Source of the DNA: an uncultured Clostridia bacterium
GTDB taxonomy: Bacteria; Bacillota; Clostridia; Oscillospirales; Ruminococcaceae
Direction: 5' to 3'
Assembly (NCBI GenBank): GCA_947630845.1
Contig: CANRJB010000002.1
Location: 79,770-143,769 of the forward strand
Length of the DNA stretch: 64,000 nt
A program made the position numbers and the translations under genes. Numbering within the stretch: position 1 is the first letter of the stretch; every line of letters starts with the position of its first letter. Below, piece after piece: positions 52,379-60,456 of the stretch. The notes beneath the pieces were generated by a model. That model was not told the DNA's origin. It made no database searches and saw only the letters and a program-made list of their open reading frames with translations.

Positions 52379-53125
52379 TCATGACAGTCCGTAGTCCGCA
52401 GGATAAAAGCGGATCTCACTGCCATCATATTGTTCTACCGTGACACTGTCGATCATGACTGTATCTTTGGGTTTATCGTTCTCATCGGTCGCCGTCTGCG
52501 AGATGGCAAAGACCACATCCAGTCCGTCAATGACCTGACCGAATACCGTATAGCTGCCGCCGTCAAGGAAGGGCGTACCGCCGTACTGTGCATACAGCTC
52601 TCTTGCCTCTGCGGTATAGTAGATCTGATTCTGACTGGTATAGGTGTCCAGCTCTTTTTCCGTCACGGCACTTCCCGTGACGATGTAGAACTGACTGCCG
52701 TCGGTGGAGGTATCGCCGGAATTGGCATAGGCAAGCGCACCGGGGACATGGATGAGCTGGTCAGTCCAGCCGCCGTCAAACTGTCCGCCCCAGATACTTT
52801 CACCGCCTGTACCATTGCCTTTCGGATCGCCGCCCTGTATCATAAATCCGGCAATGACCCTGTGGAAGATCAGCTCGTCATAATATCCCTGTTTGGCAAG
52901 CTCTGTAAAATTTTCACACGCATCCGGCAGCAGCTCCGGGAACAGGCGAAGACGGATATCGCCGTAGTCCCGTACATGGATGACGACGATCTCATCGCCT
53001 TCGGCAGGTGCGGTATAATTCAGAATGGGATTTTCCTGAAGCTGCACACGCTTTTTTCCGCAGCCGTTCAGCGGCACGGCAAGCAGCACAACACTCATAC
53101 AAACGGCAAGCCATCTGTTTTTCAT
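52379..53125 (-). CDS. Cyclophilin-type peptidyl-prolyl isomerase lipoprotein
   Basis: A 248-residue lipoprotein with lipobox VPLNGC (Cys near residue 22), exposed outside the membrane. The cyclophilin domain is active in appearance: FHRVIAGFMIQGGDPKGNGTGG carries the catalytic Arg, Phe and Gln, followed by ALAYANSGDTSTDGSQFYIV and a C-terminal VFGQVIDGLDVV. A loop of about 25 residues is inserted before the last part. It probably helps exported proteins fold. First gene of a unit with murA. Confidence 0.9.
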   Translation of the reverse strand: MKNRWLAVCMSVVLLAVPLNGCGKKRVQLQENPILNYTAPAEGDEIVVIHVRDYGDIRLRLFPELLPDACENFTELAKQGYYDELIFHRVIAGFMIQGGDPKGNGTGGESIWGGQFDGGWTDQLIHVPGALAYANSGDTSTDGSQFYIVTGSAVTEKELDTYTSQNQIYYTAEARELYAQYGGTPFLDGGSYTVFGQVIDGLDVVFAISQTATDENDKPKDTVMIDSVTVEQYDGSEIRFYPADYGLS

Positions 53126-53218
53126 AGCTCTCTCCTCTTAACCATAATCAGAAACGCAGTCCCCGGCAGCCCTGCACGCTGTATTTCCGGATCCGCTGCT
53201 TTTTCTGCACATAAATCT

Positions 53219-53247
53219 ATTATACAACATCCGGCACTATTTGTAAA
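53219..53247 (-). promoter_or_regulatory. Promoter of cyclophilin lipoprotein-murA unit
   Basis: TTTACA (53242-53247) and TATAAT (53219-53224), 17-base spacer on the minus strand, 94 bases upstream of the start codon. Confidence 0.8.
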
Positions 53248-53294
53248 GTAAAAATGGCATGTTTTAGAAAAAATGGATAAGAATCATGCGTCTG

Positions 53295-54176
53295 TCACTC
53301 TGTCCCTTGTGGATTTTGCGTAGTTTCCGGGAAGCCGGTATCGGGTTCTGCAAGCTGCTGCAGCTCATTGACGGCAGCATCCTCACTGCCGTACTCACCG
53401 ATCCGGATGGACAGGATGCGGATCTCGTCCACAGGCGGAGTAAAGCCTGCGCCATTGGTTTCTGCCTGTGCCTGTGCCTGACAGATGGCAGTGATGACAT
53501 CAAAGCCGGCATATGTCTGTCCGAAGATGGTGACCTGCTGCGACAGATTCGGCACGCCGCCATATGTCAGAAAGGCATCCGCAATGTCCTCGCTTGCCGA
53601 TGCCTCCCGGAACTGCTGCACGGTATCGGCATCGCTGAAGTCGATGGAATCGAGGATCATGAACCGGCTGCCGGAGTAGTACGTCTCGTTGTGATAGAGG
53701 CGTTTCGTGAAGCTTGTGTCAACGGATGTGTTCATCGCACACAGCGCACCCCGGAAGCTCCACAGATTCTGGTGCAGCTCAAGGGGATTTTTCTCCTGTT
53801 CCGAACGGGCAGCATCGGGCAGAGAACTGGAGCTGTCCTTACTTCCGGCAGCGAAGTAGCCGTTGGCTTTCGTGTCGAAGATACAGGTATTGTCGTAGTA
53901 TTTGTCGTTGGCAAGCCGGATGAACTGTGACGTTGTGACGGGGGCATAGTCCGGATAGAGGACAGCCCGTATCTCTCCGAGGGAAGTCGTGATGATGGCA
54001 GTCGGCGCACCCTCCGGAATTTCCTCCGTCTGGACAAGCTCCACAGATGCAGGGTCAATATAGGTGTAGCCCTTGTTGGAGAACATGGTCGTGATGTAGA
54101 ACACCACAAAGCTGACGACAGACATACCGATGAGGAAAAAGCCCAGAGCAGAGAGCTTTTTGTTTTTGTTATGCAT
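53295..54176 (-). CDS. Degenerate cyclophilin-like membrane protein
   Basis: A 293-residue protein with one N-terminal membrane helix (LGFFLIGMSVVSFVVFYIT) and an outside domain related to cyclophilins (TAIITTSLGEIRAVLYPDYAP; VTIFGQTYAGFDVI). The catalytic stretch is lost: where active enzymes have FHR...QGGD, this one has FDTKANGYFAAGSKD. It may be a folding helper without isomerase activity or a binding module. A strong AAGGAGG lies upstream of the ATG at 54176. It is the third gene after cysE and cysS, 10 bases downstream. Confidence 0.82.
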   Translation of the reverse strand: MHNKNKKLSALGFFLIGMSVVSFVVFYITTMFSNKGYTYIDPASVELVQTEEIPEGAPTAIITTSLGEIRAVLYPDYAPVTTSQFIRLANDKYYDNTCIFDTKANGYFAAGSKDSSSSLPDAARSEQEKNPLELHQNLWSFRGALCAMNTSVDTSFTKRLYHNETYYSGSRFMILDSIDFSDADTVQQFREASASEDIADAFLTYGGVPNLSQQVTIFGQTYAGFDVITAICQAQAQAETNGAGFTPPVDEIRILSIRIGEYGSEDAAVNELQQLAEPDTGFPETTQNPQGTE

Positions 54177-54186
54177 GACTGCCTCC

Positions 54187-55581
54187 TTACAGCTTTCTGA
54201 TCTCCACGCCCTGTCTCGTCTCACGCACAGACCATCCGAGCGCAGTGATCTGATCACGGATGCGGTCAGCTTCGGCGAAGTCCTTTGCCTTTCTTGCCGC
54301 AGCACGCTGCTCTGCAAGAGCGGCAACTTCCGGCGGAATGCTTTCCTCCCTGCGCTCATACAGCAGTCCGAGTACATCCGTCAGCTCCGCAAAGACCTTT
54401 GCGCCCTCTGCAAGCTGTTCCTTTGCAGTATCTGCATCTGCCGCCATGATATTCAGCTCACGCACCAAAGTAAAGACAGCCGTCAGGGCATCAGCGGTGT
54501 TGAGGTCATCTTCAAGGGCAGCAATGAAGTCAGCCCTTGCCTTGTCAAATATTGCCTGTGCATCGGGGGAGATGCTGCCGGAATGTGCGCTGCGGAGAGC
54601 TGCCTGTACGGTGTCCCGGCACTGGTAGAGCCGGTCGAGCGAAGCCTTGCATGCTTCGAGCAGGTCGGAGGTGTAATTCATGGGTGCCCTGTACTGTGCC
54701 TGTATCATCAGATAGCGTATGACCTCATACCCATACTGCGCAGCCACATCCCGTACAAGGAAGAAGTTGCCAAGAGATTTGGACATTTTTTTATGATCGA
54801 CATTGATATGCCCGTTATGCATCCAGTAGTGGGAGAAGGGCACGCCGTTGGCAGCTTCGGACTGTGCGATCTCATTTTCATGATGGGGGAAGATCAGGTC
54901 GTGACCGCCGCAGTGCAGGTCGATGGTGTCGCCGAGGGTATCCTTAGCCATGCAGGAGCATTCGATATGCCAGCCCGGACGACCTGCGCCCCACGGAGAA
55001 TCCCAGTGCTGCTCACTTTCCGGACATCCTTTCCAGAGGGCAAAATCAAGGGGATCTTCCTTGACATCATTCACTTCCACCCTTGCCCCGGCGATGAGGT
55101 CGTCAAGCGACTGTCCGGAAAGCTTGCCGTAGCCGGCAAATTTCCGTGTGCGGTAGTAGACATCGCCCCCTGCCGCATATGCATAGCCATTTTCTTCAAG
55201 CTTCCGGATGAAGGCAATGATCTTCCCGATATACTGCGAGACTTTCGGAGATACGGTCGGCGGCAGGACATTCAGTCCACGGGCATCCTTTTCATATTCC
55301 GCAATGTATTTTTTTGCCGTATCCTCCGGGGAGAGCTGTTCTTCCGCTGCCTGACGGATGATCTTGTCGTTCACATCGGTATAATTCTGCACGAACGTCA
55401 CGTCATAGCCCCTGTAGACAAGAAACCGCCGGAACACGTCAAACACACACACCGGACGTGCATTCCCGATATGGATATAATTATATACCGTCGGACCGCA
55501 GACATACATCCGCACCTTTTCCGGTTCGATGGTCTGGAATGGTTCCTTCTGGTTGGTAAGCGTATTGAAAATCCGGATCAT
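54187..55581 (-). CDS. cysS: Cysteinyl-tRNA synthetase
   Basis: Charges tRNA-Cys. The 464-residue class I synthetase has the HIGH motif in [15 protein letters not shown] (preceded by the zinc-binding CGPTVYN), zinc ligands in GWHIECSCM and [15 protein letters not shown], and the KMSKS loop ([12 protein letters not shown]). Its ATG overlaps the cysE stop by four bases, so both follow the cysteine T-box leader. Confidence 0.97.
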   Translation of the reverse strand: MIRIFNTLTNQKEPFQTIEPEKVRMYVCGPTVYNYIHIGNARPVCVFDVFRRFLVYRGYDVTFVQNYTDVNDKIIRQAAEEQLSPEDTAKKYIAEYEKDARGLNVLPPTVSPKVSQYIGKIIAFIRKLEENGYAYAAGGDVYYRTRKFAGYGKLSGQSLDDLIAGARVEVNDVKEDPLDFALWKGCPESEQHWDSPWGAGRPGWHIECSCMAKDTLGDTIDLHCGGHDLIFPHHENEIAQSEAANGVPFSHYWMHNGHINVDHKKMSKSLGNFFLVRDVAAQYGYEVIRYLMIQAQYRAPMNYTSDLLEACKASLDRLYQCRDTVQAALRSAHSGSISPDAQAIFDKARADFIAALEDDLNTADALTAVFTLVRELNIMAADADTAKEQLAEGAKVFAELTDVLGLLYERREESIPPEVAALAEQRAAARKAKDFAEADRIRDQITALGWSVRETRQGVEIRKL

Positions 55582-56252
55582 GATGATCTCCTCCTGTCTT
55601 TCTGTTCCTCTGCTTCCATTTCAGCAAGCCTTTTTTCAAGCATCTTTACCTGTTTCCGGAGCTGACAGATCTCCACCTCCACGGGATTCGGGATATGGAT
55701 CTGGTCAAGCTCATTGACCGGAGAGTGCAGTTTTCTGCCGTCCTGCCGGACGACCCTTGCCGGAACGCCCACAGCCGTGCAGTTGTCGGGCAGTGCTTCA
55801 AGCACCACGGCACCTGCGGCGATCTTGACATTGTTGCCGACCCGGAACGGACCAAGCACCTTTGCGCCCGAACCGACCATGACATTGTTGCCGAGGGTAG
55901 GATGACGTTTGCCCTTATCCTTACCCGTGCCGCCGAGGGTCACGCCCTGATAGATCAGACAGTCGTCCCCGATGACAGCCGTCTCCCCGATGACAACACC
56001 CATTCCATGGTCAATGAAAAACCGCTTCCCGATGGTTGCGCCCGGATGGATCTCGATGCCGGTCAGAAAACGTGACACCTGTGAAATGATCCTTGCCGTC
56101 GTGAACATATCGTGCTGATAGAACCAGTGTGCAGCCCGGTAGTGATGGATGGCATGCAGACCGGAATAGGTCAGCAGGATCTCAAACGCATTTCTTGCAG
56201 CCGGGTCACGGTCTTTGACTGCCTGAATATCCTCTTTTAGCTGTGCAAACAC
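55578..56252 (-). CDS. cysE: Serine O-acetyltransferase
   Basis: Makes O-acetylserine, the precursor of cysteine. The 224-residue protein is of the short Firmicute type: [21 protein letters not shown] at the start, then left-handed beta-helix hexapeptides with the catalytic pair in [18 protein letters not shown] and the acetyl-CoA loop [11 protein letters not shown]. It ends in a coiled-coil-like helix. It starts at GTG (56252) with AGGAGGG five bases upstream; the longer open frame upstream is the T-box leader, not coding. Confidence 0.95.
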   Translation of the reverse strand: MFAQLKEDIQAVKDRDPAARNAFEILLTYSGLHAIHHYRAAHWFYQHDMFTTARIISQVSRFLTGIEIHPGATIGKRFFIDHGMGVVIGETAVIGDDCLIYQGVTLGGTGKDKGKRHPTLGNNVMVGSGAKVLGPFRVGNNVKIAAGAVVLEALPDNCTAVGVPARVVRQDGRKLHSPVNELDQIHIPNPVEVEICQLRKQVKMLEKRLAEMEAEEQKDRRRSS

Positions 56253-56267
56253 AGAATCCCTCCTAAC

Positions 56268-56497
56268 AAAAAAGTCCCCCTTGCCATGACGCAAGAGAGA
56301 CGTAACGCTACGCTTCCACTCCGGATACTTACGTGTCTGTAACGCAGACCTGCGCCGGAGGATACTTGCCGCACACGGTTTCCCCTCCGGAGCTGACAGC
56401 CGCACTTCATACAGGATGCTCATGCCGTCCCACCATCCCGGCACTCTCTGAAAAGCCCTGTCCTGCACTACTCTGACTGCTACGCTTTTCTCATATC
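56268..56497 (-). promoter_or_regulatory. Cysteine-specific T-box riboswitch
   Basis: Leader of cysE-cysS on the minus strand. Stem I is GC-rich with a GGTG motif, and a likely specifier codon TGC (Cys) lies at 56402-56404. The antiterminator carries a T-box core (GGAGTGGAAGCG, 56311-56322) whose TGGA bulge can pair with the UCCA end of tRNA-Cys, which has U as discriminator base. The competing terminator is a ten-base-pair stem at 56275-56300 followed by T residues (56268-56273). Uncharged tRNA-Cys should raise expression. Confidence 0.85.
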
Positions 56498-56503
56498 TAT
56501 ATT

Positions 56504-56532
56504 ATTATACACGATTCCCGGAAAAATGTCAA
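56504..56532 (-). promoter_or_regulatory. Promoter of the cysE-cysS T-box operon
   Basis: Consensus TTGACA (56527-56532) and TATAAT (56504-56509) with a 17-base spacer on the minus strand; a start near 56497 gives a leader of about 245 bases. Confidence 0.9.
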
Positions 56533-56569
56533 GAGCAAGATTCTTCTGTTTACAGCAGAAACGGGAATG

Positions 56570-57685
56570 CTATTCTTCATCCTCCGCATCCTCCTCCGGC
56601 ATATCCTCTGCCGGTGTATCTTCTGTTTCTTCATCCGGATAGTGGGAATCAATGTCAAGGTATTCTTCCAGCGTGAGTCCCTGCTCATAGATTTCCGTTG
56701 CATACTCCACGCCCACATACCGGATGTGCCACGGTTCATAGGCATAGCCGGTGATGTTTTCCCTGCCGAGGGGGTAGCGGATGATGAAGCCGTATTCATG
56801 GCAGTGATCCCGTAACCAGATGCCTTCCGGCGTGCTGCCGAAATTGGTGTCGATGGTATTGCAGTCGATGGTGTAGCCGGTCTGGTGTTCGGAGTGACCG
56901 GGTCTTGCGGAGTAGGCATCGGCATATTCCTTGCTGTAGCCGCTGACCATGCTGTTATAGACAGTGACCTGAAACTGGTAATCCCGGTAGGAAGAGGACT
57001 CGTAGATATTCAGTCCCTCCTTGGCGGCATCCTCACAGAGCATGGAGAAGGCTTCTTCTGTAATGGGGAGTGTGCCGGGGTCATAGTCCTCCGGCAGTCC
57101 GTAGGTCTTGTTTGCCACAAGAATGCCGTCCACATAGGTGCAGTTGTCCACGACCGTCAGTTCCCGGACAGTGACGGGAATTTCAAGCACATCGTTCTCA
57201 TACCGTGCCGTCACGGTGCATTCGCCCTTGGTCAGCCCCACGATCGTCCCGTCGGACACATCGGCAATGCTGCTGTCACTGACGCTCCATTCGATCTGTG
57301 ACTTGGCAAGACCGCCGGTCAGGCGCAGGATGATATCCTTCGAGTGGTTGATGCGCAGATAGATATGCCCCTTGTCATAGTGCATATTTCCGTTCGTGGA
57401 GACGAACGCAGGCACGGCAGGCATGGTCGTTTCGGCAGCTTCCGCTGTTTCCGTTTCCGTCTCCGTCACAGGGGCAGAGGTATCTGCCTGAGATGCGGCA
57501 GACGAGGGTTCTGTCTCTGTCAGTACCGGGACAGAAGTCTGCGTTTCCGCAGGCGGCAGTGATTCGACCGAGGGGAATTCACCGGGTTCTGTTCCGCCTT
57601 TTACGATGAGCAGCACACCGAAGATGAGCAGTATACAAAGAGCCACGATCATGGCAATATAGTTCCGTTTCTGATTTGCTGACAT
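56570..57685 (-). CDS. VanY-type D-alanyl-D-alanine carboxypeptidase with Ig-like domain
   Basis: A 371-residue anchored enzyme predicted to trim D-Ala from peptidoglycan stems. An N-terminal membrane helix (YIAMIVALCILLIFGVLLIV) is followed by a Ser/Thr/Pro/Glu linker. A Big2-like Ig domain comes next (about 100-165, with IEWSVSDSSIADVSDGTIVGLTKGECTVTA), then the M15B catalytic domain with zinc ligands in SARPGHSEHQTGYTID and YEPWHIRYVG. It ends in an acidic tail. The ATG at 57685 follows GGAGGA by seven bases. It is transcribed alone. Confidence 0.92.
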   Translation of the reverse strand: MSANQKRNYIAMIVALCILLIFGVLLIVKGGTEPGEFPSVESLPPAETQTSVPVLTETEPSSAASQADTSAPVTETETETAEAAETTMPAVPAFVSTNGNMHYDKGHIYLRINHSKDIILRLTGGLAKSQIEWSVSDSSIADVSDGTIVGLTKGECTVTARYENDVLEIPVTVRELTVVDNCTYVDGILVANKTYGLPEDYDPGTLPITEEAFSMLCEDAAKEGLNIYESSSYRDYQFQVTVYNSMVSGYSKEYADAYSARPGHSEHQTGYTIDCNTIDTNFGSTPEGIWLRDHCHEYGFIIRYPLGRENITGYAYEPWHIRYVGVEYATEIYEQGLTLEEYLDIDSHYPDEETEDTPAEDMPEEDAEDEE

Positions 57686-57786
57686 ATTGAAGTCCTCCCT
57701 TTCCGGCTTCCACATCCGGCTGACAGGGCAGTTCCCTGTCTGTGATATGATACGTTCTTTTCTCTGTCTGACGTAATTCTGATTCT

Positions 57787-57815
57787 ATTATAACATAAAA
57801 AATCGGATTTGTCAC
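57787..57815 (-). promoter_or_regulatory. Promoter of the VanY-type carboxypeptidase gene
   Basis: GTGACA (57810-57815) and TATAAT (57787-57792), 17-base spacer with TATGT before the -10, minus strand, 102 bases upstream of the start codon. Confidence 0.8.
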
Positions 57816-57990
57816 CCGTTTTCCGGAAAAAATTTCAGAAAAAGGGCATCCAGTTTCTCCCGGCAGAGGAAAGTATTGGCAGTGCCTTGTCAGATATGCA
57901 CAAACAGAGAAGTGATTTTTGTGCATCTCTACAAAAACGACAAAAAAGAAAAAGTTTTTTCCAATCTTTTTCCATTTCGTGTGTTAATAA

Positions 57991-58119
57991 GGGTGAAAGA
58001 GGTTATGCACGCCGGTATCTGTGACCTGCACTTTGCAGACACCGGCATCGGGCACCCATTTCCTTTCAGGATATCTCCTTGAGACAAAAGGCTCTCCCGT
58101 CAGTGGGAGAGTCTTTTGT
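57991..58119 (+). ncRNA. Possible small structured RNA ending at a terminator
   Basis: GGGTG (57991-57995) can pair with CACCC (58053-58057) around an 11-base-pair stem, GCCGGTATCTG (58011-58021) with CAGACACCGGC (58036-58046), one mismatch. About 30 bases later comes a strong terminator. A possible extended -10 (TGTGTTAATAA) lies at about 57980-57990. No known RNA family fits by eye, so this stays tentative. Confidence 0.3.
58084..58119. terminator. Strong bidirectional terminator
   Basis: Fifteen-base-pair stem from ACAAAAGGCTCTCCC to GGGAGAGTCTTTTGT with a six-base loop and a single G-T pair. It has T-rich ends on both strands, so it terminates in either direction. Confidence 0.88.
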
Positions 58120-58186
58120 TAGTTAGCAGTCCTGCACAATTCGGGAGACAGGTTTTTGTGCAGAATATGGAAATCTCATGGGGGTG

Positions 58187-58215
58187 TAGAAATTTTACAG
58201 CATTTATGCTATAAT
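58187..58215 (+). promoter_or_regulatory. Promoter of the small membrane protein-asp23-fakA-recG operon
   Basis: TATAAT at 58210-58215 with TATGC before it (extended -10) and a weak -35 (TAGAAA) 17 bases upstream. Confidence 0.6.
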
Positions 58216-58255
58216 AGTATAGGAGAACGTGTCTTGCGGAAAGGAGCGCATAATA

Positions 58256-58375
58256 ATGAAAGATCTGATAAAGGCGCTGTGCCTGCTCGGTCTGATTCTG
58301 GGCGTTATGTTCACAGCGGTGATCCTCATCCGGCATCTTACCAAACGTACTTATATTACCATTGAAGAAGATTGA
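58256..58375 (+). CDS. 39-residue membrane protein
   Basis: A very small open frame with all signs of being real: AAAGGAG ten bases before the ATG, its own promoter 40 bases upstream, and a clean single membrane helix (LIKALCLLGLILGVMFTAVIL) followed by a basic/polar tail (RHLTKRTYITIEED). It lies 27 bases before the Asp23/Gls24 gene. Small membrane proteins often accompany Asp23 proteins, some of which serve as membrane anchors for them. Confidence 0.7.
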   Translation: MKDLIKALCLLGLILGVMFTAVILIRHLTKRTYITIEED

Positions 58376-58402
58376 CCTGCGGTGCAGGGGAGGGAGATTG
58401 TT

Positions 58403-58735
58403 ATGCTGTATACAGAGGACTATATCGGAAAGATCATGATATCCGATGCGTATTTGTATGAACTGACGGAACAGAGCGTGCTGCAGTGCTTTGGTGTGGC
58501 AGGATTTGCAAAGCCGGGCTTTCTGGACAAGCTCATTGACGGCAGGTTCAGTCCGGTGGAGATCCGTGCAAAAGACAACAAACTTGATATTTCTGTCCAC
58601 ATCCGGGTGGTGTATGGTGTCAGCATCCCGGCAGTGGCACGTGCGCTGATACATAAGATCGAATTTGTGGTTCAGGATGCAGTCAGACTGCCTGTATCCC
58701 GTGTCCGTGTGTTCGTGGATGAAATTGCGGAGTAA
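58403..58735 (+). CDS. Asp23/Gls24-family protein (YloU-like)
   Basis: A 110-residue protein with the Asp23/Gls24 fold: ISDAYLYELTEQSVLQCFGVAGF, then KDNKLDISVHIRVVYGVSIPAVARALIHKIEFVVQDA. Proteins of this type are linked to envelope stress and membrane anchoring. The ATG at 58403 follows GGAGGGAG. As in Bacillus (yloU-yloV), fakA follows 14 bases later and then recG, so the gene order supports the call. Confidence 0.9.
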   Translation: MLYTEDYIGKIMISDAYLYELTEQSVLQCFGVAGFAKPGFLDKLIDGRFSPVEIRAKDNKLDISVHIRVVYGVSIPAVARALIHKIEFVVQDAVRLPVSRVRVFVDEIAE

Positions 58736-58749
58736 GGAGGGGATACATC

Positions 58750-60396
58750 ATGAATGGCAGACTTTTACGCTCTGCGGTCTGTAGTGCTGCTGTCGTCATC
58801 GACAGGGAGCGCAATGCAATTGACGAGCTGAATGTGTATCCCGTCCCCGACGGCGATACCGGTACGAATATGTCCATGACGATGGCAGCCGCCAAACGTG
58901 AGCTGAGTGTCATGCCGGAGGATGCGACCGCCGGAGAGGTGGCAGAAAAGGCAGCATCTGCGATGCTGCGTGGCGCAAGAGGCAATTCGGGCGTTATCCT
59001 TTCACTTTTGTTCCGGGGGCTTGCAAAGGGACTTGCCGGACTGGAGGAGGTGCAGGGCAGAGATCTTGCCAATGCGCTTGAGATCGGCGTGCAGTCTGCG
59101 TATAAGGCAGTCATGAAGCCGACCGAGGGCACGATCCTCACCGTCGCACGCATGGGCGCACAACAGGCACAGATCACAGCACGCACCAATCAGGATCCTG
59201 TTGCTGTCTTTTCAGAAGCACTGGACGCAGCGATGCAGGCACTTGAAAAAACGACGGAACAGCTCCCCATCCTGAAAAAGGCAGGCGTGGTGGATGCCGG
59301 CGGAAAGGGGCTTGTGACCATCTGGGGGGCAATGCTTGCCGTGCTGAGAGGGGAAGCTCCGGCAGAGGAGGATGCATCTGTTACGAAGAAGGAAACTGTT
59401 GCCATCGGACGTGTAGATCTGGAAGAGGAGATCACCTATACCTACTGCACGGAATTTATTCTTGAAAAGAGCAAGGACTGCCCCGACCCCTTCAAACTCC
59501 GGGCATATCTGGAGACGATCGGCGACTGCGTGGTCGTCGTGGAGGATGAAGAGATCATCAAGGTGCATGTCCACACGGACAGCCCCGGTCTTGCGCTCCA
59601 GAAGGCACTTGAATTCGGGCAGTTCATCAATGACCCGAAGCCGAAGGTGGAAAATATGCGCATCCAGCATGCCGGAAAGGTGCGTGAAGCGCAGAATGCC
59701 GCACAGGATGAGACTTATGTACGGGCAGAGCCGGAGAAGAAATTCGGCTTTGTGGCAGTGGCAGCCGGAGAGGGCTTGCGGGATATGTTCCGTGAGCTGG
59801 GTGTGGACTGCGTGGTCAGCGGCGGACAGACGATGAACCCCTCGACCGAGGACATCCTGAAAGCCATCCATGCAACACCGGCGAAAAATGTCTTTGTCCT
59901 GCCGAATAACAAGAACATCATCATGGCAGCCGAGCAGGCAGTGGGACTTGCGGACAGGAATGTGCTTGTACTTCAGACGAGGACGATCCCACAGGGCATG
60001 TCGGCGATGCTGGCATTTGACGACGGGCTTGATTCCGAGGGGAACCGCATTGCCATGACGAAGGCGTTTGAGAAGGTGTCCACGGGGCTTGTGACATATG
60101 CGGCACGGGATTCCGAGCTGGACGGACATCCGATCAGAGAGGGCGAAGTACTTGCGCTGGAGAATGGCAAGCTTGCGTTTACAGGGCGTGAACTGAACCA
60201 GACAGCCTATAAGCTGGCAAAGCGGATGATCAGCGGAGATACGAGCTTTGTGACGGTGACATTCGGACAGGATGTCAGCAAAGAGGATGCGGATGCGCTT
60301 GCGGACAGATTGCAGGAGAAATATGGTGACCGCATTGAAGTGATGCTTGCTGACGGCGGACAGCCGGTATACTATTATATGATCGCTGTGGAATGA
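58750..60396 (+). CDS. fakA: Fatty-acid kinase subunit FakA (DAK2 and DegV-like domains)
   Basis: ATP-binding subunit that phosphorylates fatty acids held by FakB partners. The 548-residue protein begins with the DAK2 kinase signature NVYPVPDGDTGTNMSMT and GARGNSGVILSLLFRG, followed by a middle region and a C-terminal DegV-like domain (EDILKAIHATPAKNVFVLPNNKN). AAGGAGG lies just upstream of the ATG. FakB is not in the window. Order asp23-fakA-recG is the same as in other Firmicutes. Confidence 0.94.
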   Translation: MNGRLLRSAVCSAAVVIDRERNAIDELNVYPVPDGDTGTNMSMTMAAAKRELSVMPEDATAGEVAEKAASAMLRGARGNSGVILSLLFRGLAKGLAGLEEVQGRDLANALEIGVQSAYKAVMKPTEGTILTVARMGAQQAQITARTNQDPVAVFSEALDAAMQALEKTTEQLPILKKAGVVDAGGKGLVTIWGAMLAVLRGEAPAEEDASVTKKETVAIGRVDLEEEITYTYCTEFILEKSKDCPDPFKLRAYLETIGDCVVVVEDEEIIKVHVHTDSPGLALQKALEFGQFINDPKPKVENMRIQHAGKVREAQNAAQDETYVRAEPEKKFGFVAVAAGEGLRDMFRELGVDCVVSGGQTMNPSTEDILKAIHATPAKNVFVLPNNKNIIMAAEQAVGLADRNVLVLQTRTIPQGMSAMLAFDDGLDSEGNRIAMTKAFEKVSTGLVTYAARDSELDGHPIREGEVLALENGKLAFTGRELNQTAYKLAKRMISGDTSFVTVTFGQDVSKEDADALADRLQEKYGDRIEVMLADGGQPVYYYMIAVE

Positions 60397-60400
60397 ACGG

Positions 60401-60416
60401 GAGTGCGCAAGCACTC
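60401..60416 (+). terminator. Small hairpin between fakA and recG
   Basis: GAGTGC-GCAA-GCACTC, a six-base-pair stem closed by a GCAA tetraloop and followed by TCTTTC. It could reduce read-through into recG or stabilise the fakA message. Confidence 0.45.
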
Positions 60417-60456
60417 TCTTTCAGAGAACGGGGGCTTTGGCAGAGCAGTGGAATCT

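Larger units (their letters stand above)
57686..58255. other. 570-base intergenic region with structured segment
   Basis: Holds the carboxypeptidase promoter (57787-57815). Inverted repeat ATGCACAAA / TTTGTGCAT lies near 57897-57928. A nested hairpin at 57991-58057 is listed separately, as are the strong terminator and the promoter of the small membrane-protein gene. No convincing gene is seen between 57816 and 58186. Confidence 0.5.

Noticed and set aside
56253..56468. Possible 72-residue N-terminal extension of cysE
   Set aside because: This part is the T-box leader with antiterminator and terminator; a GTG with AGGAGGG five bases upstream gives the normal CysE N terminus.
57876..58082. 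68-codon frame in the gap before the small membrane-protein gene
   Set aside because: No ribosome site, poor codon use and overlap with the hairpin segment; it is more likely untranslated.
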